64,000 bases of DNA from JABDMH01 sp964428345 (GTDB lineage Bacteria > Bacteroidota > Bacteroidia > Chitinophagales > Saprospiraceae). Below the pieces are notes generated by a model. The model was not told the DNA's origin, made no database searches, and saw nothing but the letters and a program-made list of their open reading frames with translations. Each line of letters opens with the position of its first letter. Within the stretch, counting starts at the first letter, position 1. Shown one piece after another: positions 53,801-63,500 of the stretch. The translations under genes were made by a program, and so were the position numbers. Where the stretch lies: the NCBI GenBank assembly GCA_964428345.1, contig CAYRYD010000023.1, positions 23,528 to 87,527 on the forward strand. The letters run 5' to 3'.

Positions 53801-56301
53801 GTAACCAACAGCCAGTTGCGGTGTGTGGCGATGCAACGCTGTATGTTTCGCAATCCTGTACTGTGTTGGGCAATGCCGCGCAACTGGCGACAGGGAGTCA
53901 CGATCCTGATGGAGATTTTCTTCAATATGCGCTGTCATCTCCGGGGCCTTTCGCCGTAGGTACTCACCAGCTCAGTGTCTATGTCAGCGACGGTTATTTA
54001 CAGGATACCTGCTCCTTTACCCTGACAGTACTGGATACCGTTTCTCCGGAAATGACCTGCCGCGATACGACCTTGATCCTGGACAATATGGGCATCGCAT
54101 TCCTGAACCCGGTTGACCTGCTCCATTCATTTACCGACAATTGTGATTCCATTCCTGATTCACTCGTGATCAGTCAACAGGAATTTGACATCAACGACAT
54201 CGGTCAGCACCAGGTGACACTCCAGGCCTTTGATGCATCAGGCAACAAAACATCGTGCCAGTCGACCGTTACGATTCAGAGTCCGCCGGTCAACCAACCA
54301 CCGGTAGCCGTTTGTGATACCCTGGTGCTCTACGTGGATGATCAGTGTAACACCCAAATGGAATCTTTGGATCTGGGGATGAATTCCTATGATCCGGATG
54401 GTGACAGCATCACCATCACTCACTACCCTGCAGGGCCTTATCTGCCGGGTGACCATTTGATTGAAACCGTGGTAAGCGATGGCTTGCTCGCCGACACCTG
54501 TGTGGCACTGCTGATTGTGATCGACACCCTGGCACCAGTCATTACCTGTTATGATACCGGTTTCGTGATGGATCAGAGTTTTCTGCTGTATCTTTCTCCG
54601 GATGACTTACCGGTATTTTTCGAAGACAACTGCGATGCTCCGGATTCGATCATCCTTAGCCAATCGGTTTTTAATTGCGAAGACCTTGGTACCGACACGA
54701 TTGTGGTCACCTTCTTCTTTAACGGAATGCAACAAGCCACCTGTCTGGTGCCGGTTTATCTGACCGGTCCCGACTCCGATAATGATGGTGTTGCAGATTG
54801 CAGCGATGAATGTCCGGACAACCCGGAAAAGAGCATAATGGGTCAATGCGGTTGTACTACCAACGAAGTCGATAGTGACGGTGACGGTACACCAGACTGT
54901 GAAGATGAATGTCCCAATGATCCAAACAAAATCCTGCAAGGCCAGTGTGGTTGCTCCTTTCCCGATACCGACAGTGATGGTGACGGAGTAAGTGACTGTC
55001 TGGATTTTTGTCCCAATGATCCCGATAAAGTTTTTTCGGGATCCTGTGGTTGCGGAGTGGCAGATGCCGATAACGATGGAGACGGAATCCTCAACTGCCG
55101 GGATGGATGCCCGGATGATCCGATCAAGGTGACTCCGGGTGTGAATGGCTGCGGAGTTATGGATCCGACACCACCCGATGCCGATGGCGATGGTACTCCG
55201 GATGTCAGCGATCAGTGTCCTTTTGATCCGGATAAAACACACCCGGGTATCTGCGGCTGTGGGACCAGCGATGCCACTCCCGATTCGGATGGTGATGGGC
55301 TGGTCGATTGTCTCGATGCCTGTCCCAACGACCCCCTGAAGATTTCTCCGGGAGGCTGTGGCTGCGGTGTAACGGATACCGATACCGATGGTGATGGGGC
55401 ACCCGACTGCATTGACCTTTGCCCCAATGATCCGGACAAGGTAGCACCAGGAGTCTGTGGCTGTGGAACGACCGACCAGGATTCAGATGCCGACGGCATT
55501 CTGGATTGTCAGGATGGATGTCCTTCAGACAGTTTTAAAATTGCACCCGGGATCAACGGTTGCGGAGTGGTAGATCCGGTGCCACCCGATACCGATGGTG
55601 ACGGTACCATCGATGCAGATGATCAGTGTCCGCTGGATCCCAGCAAAACCAGCCCCGGCATCTGTGGCTGTGGTAGAGTGGACAGTGCCGTTGATACGGA
55701 TGGTGACGGTGTCCGGGATTGCCTGGATGGCTGTCCGGAGAATCCGTTGAAATCATCGGCCGATCATACCGGATGTTTCAGCCCCTGCTCGGATTTTAAT
55801 GTGATGCTTGACTATACCCTCATGCAGAATACCACTGAAATATCATCGACCTGGATCAACGCCAGTGGTCAGCTGATGGCGGACAAGATCTATTTGCAGG
55901 CCGGCAATTTTCTGGTTTTTGACCCGGGATTCCTGATCAATGCAGGATCCGACATGGCCGCCAACATCGATGCCTGTGTAGGTGGTATCTCCCTCGCCTC
56001 GTTTCAACCGGCAGGGGAGGTGGAAACCCAAAACCCGGCAGCCAGGTCCGTTCCGGTCTGTTTCTGGGATGAGCTGGCCAGAGCAAGGCTGTACGTACAG
56101 ATACCGCGGCGATCCCGGGTCGACATCGAATTTGTCAATCTGGAGAAAGGCACTTTTGGATATCTGATGTACAATGAAGAAATAGGAGCCGGTCATTACG
56201 AACTGGTGCTCCGTAATAATGCCGGACTTCAGAGTGGTTTTAAAGTGAGGGTCCGGATTGATCAGGCAGTAGCCGGAGAGTATTATCTGAAGTTTCCTTA
56301 A
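50803..56301 (+). CDS. Giant secreted LRR / DPDGD-module / YWTD-propeller / TSP3-repeat protein
   Basis: A 1832-aa exported protein; ATG 50803 starts a signal peptide (IRINIFLAAAILGLLQSSS). Approximate order: leucine-rich repeats (77-285, LGNLVNLETLRLSSNAFLGTIP type); four cadherin-like Ig modules marked by PVA.C.DTLVL, DPDGD and SDG.L.DTC (about 400-1320, split by the next part); an LDL-receptor YWTD beta-propeller (about 743-995, LYWTDSNDGKIRRCKTDG); ten thrombospondin-3-like calcium repeats of the D.DGDG..D..D.CP.DP.K type (about 1323-1657); and a C-terminal part (1663-1832) with PGFLINAGSDMAANIDAC. It ends in a divergent T9SS-like sorting fold, not the canonical N.PNPF form. A calcium-bound surface adhesin is likely. 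Directly downstream of LytTR gene 3. Confidence 0.85.
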   Translation: MMMSPATIRINIFLAAAILGLLQSSSMHLHSQVESGDSLALVSLHNATNGPNWLMTWDLNQPVTNWYGITLTNGNTRVAAIQLGSNNLVGSLPMEIGNLSEMKDLDLSVNGLTDSLPSSLGNLVNLETLRLSSNAFLGTIPDTIGNLTALTLLALDENHFTGAIPSSFGNLVNLDFLILSRNTLDATPPTLGMLTNLRQLSLEFNSFSGSLPGFLGNLVNLERLDLNDNSFNDSLPIWLVNLIKPELYLDLSNNNLFGPFPVEYSGLCDIQFYNFCNNPGLPASGNFEIFCDPELYSITTSNCDSLVSPSGNHTWTESGTYLDTIINMGACDSIFTVHLDIYPSSKVILNLTECHKYVFGDDTLYQSVDTVYNLQSSTGCDSIVELHLTIVSDPMYCNSPPEAICIDSLILYAGDSCMVPLNAPLLDGGSTDPDGDTLTFTSSSGPLMMTGFHQVGLIVSDGLLTDTCMTFVIVLDTMAPLLTGASITLQLDSNGQAETMAGDLVASLTDNCGVNSNSVMASQTQFDTSDLGVNLINLTVVDFNGNQGHGQAMVTVEPYPGLSNHPPVAWCIDTLVLNTESSAMVSLIAEQLDGGSYDPDGDTLVFSHYPAGPFQIGANPVFLVVYDGNLTDTCEAILVLVDTTGYPCQMDGQPPIANCQDLILELDESGMASLTPEAFSEFFTDNCEIDSIWISAGQTTFTCNDLDSMHLVTLMALDPAGNSAVCTVEVAVTSGTYEQLLYWTDGSVIWQHNLSANVNDSIINTSLLIPIQLLYYEPQNALFIGDGRLILMTNLHGMVLDTIFEADTFSFSSFDVDPVHGDLYLLGIHTKAIHKVPLDGSGSSVVRDLDYLASPIPRKIQCDPVSGLLYWTDSNDGKIRRCKTDGSNLEVLVDFMMGEGNAYGLDLDLDNGLMYWTNPVLNKIQQSDLAGNFREDVVSGLTESPTSLTLSDSQLFWHSSNTIFRAPVTGDSVVIVRDQLFEIYDIAIAERRQQGSVNPCNQQPVAVCGDATLYVSQSCTVLGNAAQLATGSHDPDGDFLQYALSSPGPFAVGTHQLSVYVSDGYLQDTCSFTLTVLDTVSPEMTCRDTTLILDNMGIAFLNPVDLLHSFTDNCDSIPDSLVISQQEFDINDIGQHQVTLQAFDASGNKTSCQSTVTIQSPPVNQPPVAVCDTLVLYVDDQCNTQMESLDLGMNSYDPDGDSITITHYPAGPYLPGDHLIETVVSDGLLADTCVALLIVIDTLAPVITCYDTGFVMDQSFLLYLSPDDLPVFFEDNCDAPDSIILSQSVFNCEDLGTDTIVVTFFFNGMQQATCLVPVYLTGPDSDNDGVADCSDECPDNPEKSIMGQCGCTTNEVDSDGDGTPDCEDECPNDPNKILQGQCGCSFPDTDSDGDGVSDCLDFCPNDPDKVFSGSCGCGVADADNDGDGILNCRDGCPDDPIKVTPGVNGCGVMDPTPPDADGDGTPDVSDQCPFDPDKTHPGICGCGTSDATPDSDGDGLVDCLDACPNDPLKISPGGCGCGVTDTDTDGDGAPDCIDLCPNDPDKVAPGVCGCGTTDQDSDADGILDCQDGCPSDSFKIAPGINGCGVVDPVPPDTDGDGTIDADDQCPLDPSKTSPGICGCGRVDSAVDTDGDGVRDCLDGCPENPLKSSADHTGCFSPCSDFNVMLDYTLMQNTTEISSTWINASGQLMADKIYLQAGNFLVFDPGFLINAGSDMAANIDACVGGISLASFQPAGEVETQNPAARSVPVCFWDELARARLYVQIPRRSRVDIEFVNLEKGTFGYLMYNEEIGAGHYELVLRNNAGLQSGFKVRVRIDQAVAGEYYLKFP

Positions 56302-57128
56302 GACCCGGATGGTGCGCCGTACACGATGAGGGTGTCGACTTTTTCCCGATCCCGGAGTGACGAACACCTGGAGGTCAACCGGCCGGAGACGACTTGGTTA
56401 AGTAGTTGCGCCTGTTGCTTGTGGCGTTGAAGGGAGCAGCCTCACTCCAGGTTGGATTTTGCACATCCGGCATTCTTTAACGATTTTCTTTACTGTCATA
56501 GCCATCGTCTCATATCAGATTCGATACGGTTTATGTGGTCATCCTGCTCTATGATCTTCTGAATTGCTTTTACCGCATCGAACAAAAGGCAGCTTCGCTC
56601 ACATTGGCAATTAATGCCAAGTTAACACTGAATTAGATAGTTAAACAAAACCAATCGGTCATCGACTACGGTCCAGGGGGTTATGGCCCCTTGGAAGGTT
56701 ACTAAACTGTTTGACCTTATTCAAGTCTATCCATAAGTCTCAATCCAAACGAAGACCACTCAAATCCAAAGAAAGACGCCAAAATGAAAAGAAACCATCC
56801 CCGCTGGTCACGTTTAGGACATTGCGGTTATTAACCTGATGATTGAGGGAAGAAAGTTACGTAGCCGGTTGCATTGGGGGATTTGCTAATACTGCCTTTT
56901 TTCAGTGTTCCGAATAAAAATATAGCTCATTGTGATGCATGAGAATGAACCGTCTACGAAATATTTTAACCAGGTTTCAATGAAAATATGCTACTTGTGT
57001 ATAACAATAATTATACGAAATAATAAGAAGCTAGTTTGCATTAGCGAGTGATTGCAACAGTTGCACGTAAGAAAGAAGAAATCAATCGAAAAACACTGAA
57101 TATCGTAGCAGTTTAAACACAAAATTCC
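56302..57128. other. Long gene-free spacer before LytTR gene 4
   Basis: 827 bp with no supported gene. The first half is moderately GC-rich; the second half is AT-rich. It contains a 9-bp imperfect hairpin at 56672-56695 and a TTTAAACAC before the LytTR gene. No open frame of convincing composition, no tRNA and no transposon ends were recognised; a regulatory region is a reasonable guess. Confidence 0.6.
56672..56695. other. Imperfect hairpin without a T-run
   Basis: TCCAGGGGG (56672-56680) pairs with CCCCTTGGA (56687-56695), one G-T wobble, loop TTATGG. No poly-T follows, so it is not a simple terminator; an RNA structure or protein-binding site is possible. Confidence 0.5.
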
Positions 57129-57464
57129 GTGAAATCCGTAGAAATGATTGCCATCGCCAATGGCAATGGGGTCAATTTTATACCCCATAGTGACATACTC
57201 TACTGCATTGCCGAGGGCAACTACACCCTGATCCATCTCTCTTCCGGTAAGAAAATATCCAGCTCGAAAACCCTGAAGCAGGTCGAACAAGCTCTGCCCG
57301 AGGGTGATTTTGTGCGTATTCACCATTCCTATATAGCCAATCTTCATCACATCCTTTCCTTTCAGCAGGAACCCGAACCGGCGATCATCATGAGTGATGG
57401 TCAAAAACTGACCGTGAGCCGGCGGCGGAAGAAGGCCTTTCTGGAAAAATTCATTGTGCTGTGA
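57129..57464 (+). CDS. Stand-alone LytTR DNA-binding protein 4
   Basis: A 111-aa LytTR-only protein, the most divergent of the four: HSDILYCIAEGNYTLIHLSSGKKISSSKTLKQVEQAL, DFVRIHHSYIANLHHILSFQQEPE and MSDGQKLTVSRRRKKAFLEKF. The classic RIHHSYIAN signature is kept, whereas the NGEELEVSRRNQ of its sisters is DGQKLTVSRRRK. The start is GTG 57129 or ATG 57144; the former keeps more of the N-terminus. The giant beta-helix gene starts 50 bp after its stop in the same direction, so the two are very probably one transcript or the LytTR protein controls it. Confidence 0.83.
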   Translation: MKSVEMIAIANGNGVNFIPHSDILYCIAEGNYTLIHLSSGKKISSSKTLKQVEQALPEGDFVRIHHSYIANLHHILSFQQEPEPAIIMSDGQKLTVSRRRKKAFLEKFIVL

Positions 57465-57514
57465 TGGGAGGCCGGGTTAAAACTAATTTATCGAAACAAT
57501 CAAATACTCAAATC

Positions 57515-60500
57515 ATGAAGTATTTTTCCATCCCAATCTCAGTCTTTTTATTCCTCAGCCTGATCCCTTTTCCAGGTTTTACGCTGGTCATCCAGGAGGG
57601 TGAGTGCTCCTTTATCAGTTCTCCGGAAATTAAAGGTAAGTATGTTTCCGATGATGGAAACAAAGATATTTCCCTTTTCATGGCCGGACCGGTGATGAAT
57701 CAGAATACAGGTATGATGTTTATGACCATCCAGGCAGCGATTGACGATGCTGGGACATTGCCCACGCATACTATCATTGTCAGCGACGGTAATTATATGG
57801 AAGAGGTCAATGTGACCAAAGAATTGACATTTGAAGGAGCTAATGCGGGCATCGCGGCGGGGATCAATCCAGGTGTACGGGGTCCGGAATCGATTGTCAA
57901 CGGAGGGTTCATCATCAATGCTTCCAATGTGACCATCAATGGATTCAGGATTGTCAACGGCAGAACCTATGGGAGTTTTAAAGTTGGGATTGCGGTACAG
58001 GCAGATGATGTTGTCATTTCCAACAGTATTATTGAACTCGTAACTGCTCCAGCCCAAAGTGATGGTGTTGTAACGACTACCAATGTGGATAATCTGTTAT
58101 TATTAAATAATACCGTCAAAGACAATTGGAGGGGTATCTACCTGAATCCCGGGAGTGGACATACTCTTACAGGCAATCTGGTTGATGCCAATAGTGGCGT
58201 GGGGGTTGGTATTGGCAGCGATGGCCAGAGTAATCTGACCCTGACCGGCAATCAGATCTCCAATCACACCTTGGAAGGGTGGGGTGCCAGCACGGTCGGT
58301 GCAAATGTACTGGCCAATGATAACCTCCTGATCAATAATGGTCTTTCCATTGCCCATTACGGTGGCTCTCAGATCGATGCCTCCTGCAACTGGTGGGGAT
58401 CTTCCAGCTTTATGGATATCGTCACTGATAAATTAGGCAATGTTTTACAAGTTCCATTTCGGACCACCAGTGATCTGATGGATCCCTGTAATGGAGTCGG
58501 ACCGGTGCAGAACCTCGATATCATGAAAAGCTATGCGACGATCCAGGAGGCTATTGATGATCCTCTAACGCTCGACGGCCATACGATTAGCGTCGGTGCC
58601 GGTAGCTATACCGAAAGCATCACGATTAACAAGAATCTTGTCATCAATGGCCCCAATATGGGAACCCCTGGTGCCGGGTCTCGCATAGCTGAAGCCGAAT
58701 TGGCCGATTGCAATATCGATATCACTGCAGCGGGGCCGGTCATCCTCGATGGCTTTCACATCCTTCAGACGGATGCAAATGCCGATGTTATTTTGATTTC
58801 CGGAGCCACTTCCGCTAATATTCAGAATAATATACTGGAAAGAAACGGAGTAGGGATGGGAGGTAAGATCGTAAGGGCTATTACCACTTCAGCTGGCCCG
58901 GGCGTCAAGACCATCCAGAACAACTGGTTTACCGGTGATGAATCCGGAGGTCTATTCGGAGGTCATTTGACCTGGAACAGTGCAATGTATATCAATGGTG
59001 CAGCCAGCTCCATCAATATCCTCAACAATACCTTTGAAAACAGCCGTACCGCCCTCAATCTGGATGACTTTCAGGCTGGGATCAATGTGACCGGCAATAC
59101 CTTTGGTAATTGTGGTACTTTTCTCTCTTTTGGAGGAGTAATGCCCACCAATGGCCAGTTTTCACTGGGGGCCAATGACTTTAAAACACCCGCAAGCACT
59201 TTGATCAATCTGTCGGATGTAGACCCGGCCTTCCGGCTGGATATTACTACATCTACCCTGAATGGAGCTGCGTTTAATACTTATCCCTTATCTACGCTTT
59301 TCCTGGTGGAGTCTGGCATGTATCACCGGGGCAGATCGGGCAGAAACGGACTGGTCTATTACGTATTGGACAATCAATACGTTGTATCCGGTCAGACCAC
59401 CATCCAGTCTGCGGTGGACTATGCGGCTCCCGGCGATGTGATCAATGTAAACAATGGTTCCTATAATGAGGAAGTCACTATTGACAAATCCGTGACTCTT
59501 GACGGAGCCACCGACCAATGTGCCGATGTCATCATCGAGGGAGGTAATACAAGAGACTTCGGGGTTCGGATTTTGGACGGTATCACTGATGTTACCCTCA
59601 AAGATTTTAAAGTACAGAATACTCTTGGAGACAACGGAGCCAAAGGAGGAATCTGGGCTGCCACCAATAACGATGGCTTGAACATCGACAATCTCTGCCT
59701 GGAAAATACGGCGGGAATGGGTGCCATCTTTGCCCAGGGTCCCGTGAATGGCATTACCATCAATGACTGCGAAATCTGGGGTTCCGGAGTCAATGGAAGA
59801 GGCATTGTGATCTGGGATAACTTTAAACAGAATATCACTATTACCAATAATTATGTTCATGACATCTCCGGCTGCTGCGGAATCGAACTCCAGGACGGTT
59901 CGGCTTCAGGGGTAACCATGACCGATAACACGGTCAAAAAGACTGCCGACAGCGGTATGTCGGCCGTTGGTCTTAATGGAACCACAGGTGCGAATACCAT
60001 ATCCAACAACACGATTGACAACACCGGCCGTTTTGGATTGGAAATCAAGAACCCGGATGGAGATGGATCCAACATCATCGTTGATCATAATAATATAAGT
60101 ATTATGGGCTCTTTTGCAGTTTTGAAACCTGGCGAAAACCGGGATATCGCCGGTGTCGTGGTCATGAGGCGAGCGGTGACACCGGGCAATGTCGATGTTC
60201 CGACTGGTGTTCAGGTGACCAACAATACCGTATCCGGTTATATTCAGGATAATGGGGGTAGCAGCAGTGAGGGATTCGGGATTGTCATCGAAGGGCTGAA
60301 TCATACGGTGACCGGCAATACAGTCGAAAACAATGATGTCGGAATTCAGCAACAAGCAGGGCATTTACCCTATCCGGGAGATGGGGATCAGAACAATCTG
60401 GCCGACACCTATTTTGGCCGGGGTAATTCGCCCATAACCTGTGGTAATGTCATCAACACCAATAATTTCATGGACAACGGGACCGACACCCGGGATGTGG

Positions 60501-63500
60501 GCGTCGGAGCCGGCATCGTCACCAATACGACTACCCTAAAGTCATTCTGCTCGATCCAGGCGGCCATCGATGACGCTGGTACCACGGCTGGCCATACGAT
60601 TAGTGTCAGTGCCGGCACCTATGTGGAGAGTGTGGTCATCAACAAGGCGATCACCCTCCAGGGTGCAGGATTTAATAGTACCACAGTTAGTGGCCCAATC
60701 GGTACGGCACCTGCCAAAGCTACCATCAGGATTTCTGCCCCAGGCGTGGTTGTAGATGGGTTTACCATCACCCGGGAGGGCAACAATGCCACCGACTGGA
60801 ACGATGCAGGGTTGAATTCTGCCGGAGTGGCAGTGCAGGGACAGACGGTCTACGGAGAAGTCCGGAATTGCATGATCAGTGACAACCGGACCGGTATCGA
60901 TATCAACAACAGCAATGGAAATAACATCCACAACAATATCATCACCAACAATCACACCGGACTGATATTCAGAAACCAGACGGACAATACCATTTTTCTG
61001 GAGAATGAAGTAGTCAGCAACCGGACGGTCGGAATCCTGTTTCTGGATGCATCGGGTGGTGACAATGATCCCATACAGCAAGCCCTCAATTGCCAGTTTA
61101 ATGACAACAACATCAGCGGTAACTGGTACGGTCAGGTGGTCGACCGGCAGGCAGGGGGCTCGTTACCCACTCCGGGTACCAATCTAAAGAATTTTGAGTG
61201 CAATTGGTACGGATCGGTCAATCCGGTGGTGTCAACCATGAACAGTGCCGAGCCGGGTTACTCAGATCTTATTCCGGCTTATTACTCAGGTGGATCAGCT
61301 ATGGATCCGGGCAATCAACCGGATATCCTTGGCCCAGGAATGGCTAACATCGATTACATCGATTTCCTGATCGATGGCACGGATGATGATGCCATGGAGG
61401 CGGGATTTCAACCTGTCGACGATGCCTGTGCTGGTTCGCCAATCGTTATTGCCTCTGCCATACCCGATCCAATTGAATGTGGAGAGACAACCGGTTCCAT
61501 CGAAGTGACCTTTAGCGGCGGTGCAGCCAATTACACCTTTGAATGGACCGGAGGTGGCCCTGTATCCGGAATTACCGTCAGTCCGTACGTGATCAATAAT
61601 CTGGCCGCCGGACCTTACGATATTACGATAACGGATGCCAATGGAACATTTGCTACGACATCGGCCACGGTAGAGATCCATCCCGTCGAAAATATCACGA
61701 CATCAGCAACCTACGCAACCATCCAGGCTGCCATCGATGCTGCTTCCCCCGGAGATGAAATCAGCGTTTGTGCCGGCACCTATCCGGAGCACCTCGTGGT
61801 TGATAAACGATTGACGATCACCGGTGCCGGTAGTGGCAGCGATCCGGGTATGAATTCCATCATTCAGGGATCGGTGATGAATCAGGATGTGATCAGGATC
61901 ATCGAAGGAGGTTTGGATGCGGCCAATCGTCTGGAATTAAGTAACTTCTATATTACCACTTCTGCAATCAACGGAGGACAATTATGGGGTGGCGTCGCCA
62001 TTGACGTTTCGGGCAGCAATCCAGTAGGATCTATCACACTGGATAATCTGACGATCGCCAATTGTCCGGGCAATACCAACGGTATATCATTGAGAGGGAT
62101 GAATGAAGACAATATTCCCAATGAAAGCATCACCGACCTCAGGATCATCAATAGTACAATTACCGCTAATCAGAGAGGAATCTATACCAGGAACACCCAG
62201 GTTCTGGGGCTGGAGTTAGACAATATTACTATTTCCGAAAACCGAAAAGCCGGGATCCTGGCGGAAGGAGACGGAGTGACCGCCTCGATGTATCAGGATT
62301 TCATCTTGACCGATGTAGATCTTTATCACAACAACACCCTGGGTGATACAGATCCCGGCAATGCAGAAATGTTTTTGTTGGGATTCAATGGCGATCTGGC
62401 GATTGATGGAATGAACGTAACATCTGGCTTAACCACACCTAAAGCTACTCCCTGGTACGTTGCAGTTGCTATCAACGGCAAATACACCAATGGATCAGCA
62501 CCATCCGGTCAAATGAGTTTCAATAATATCAACTTCAGCGATTACCCCGGGGCGGTGCATTTTCCGCGGGCATCGCTGGGTATCTGGACCTTTGCTAATC
62601 TGGATGCCGGTGTCACCATAGATAATGTAGATTTTGATGGTACCGGTGCCAACCGCGGAGGACTTTATTTATCATCCGTCAATGGGGGAACCGATCTCGT
62701 GGTCAGCAATTCGACGTTTGGGGGAAAATCCAGTTATATGAATGCTGCACCTCCGGTGAATCAGGTGACTGATATCTACCTCCTGAATTCGACGGTTAAT
62801 ATCGATGCGCTGGTTAACAATACCTTCACAGGAACGGCTGATAATTTTGACATTGAAGACCGGATCATCCACAAGATCGATGTGGATGCTCTGGGTAAGG
62901 TGGACTTTGTAACCAACAATGTCTATGTTACTCCTGCCAGTTTCTTACCGGCACTTACGACCGAACCATCCATTGGACGCGGTGTCCTGGCTTCTGAAAC
63001 ATCCGGCATTGTCAATGTTAAAGCCGGCACCTATCCGGGCAATGCGACCGTCAATAAGACAGTCGATATCCGGGGTGCCGGGTATGGTACCAGCGTCCTC
63101 ACCCGCACCAGCGGTGATGCTTCTGAGTCGGTGGTTAGTGGTCCTGCCAATGCTTCCGCTTTTGTCGTGACCACCTCTAATGTTTCGATCCGCGGATTCT
63201 CCATGTTGGGAAATGGTACCGGCCGTGGAGTGGAAGAAACCACTCCGGTAACCGGAACCATTGTGAGGGAGAATTTTATATCCGGCAATACAGGAGGACT
63301 GGGTGTATCCCTGGCGGCCGGTTCAACCGGATTTGATATATCCGAGAATGATATTCAAAACAACTATGCGGGGGTCTACCTTTCTGCAGGTGCATCCAAT
63401 GGCTCTGTAACGGCCAACATCATAGCCAGTCATCCGGATGGTGGATTGGATCAAGGCAGCGCTGTTGTCTTTGAAGGAGGTCAGAACGGGGTTTCCATAA

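Noticed and set aside
54607..55499. Minus-strand frames opposite the thrombospondin-3 repeats
   Set aside because: Repetitive antisense of the calcium repeats (SPSLSASATPQPQ-type); open only because of the codon pattern of the real gene.
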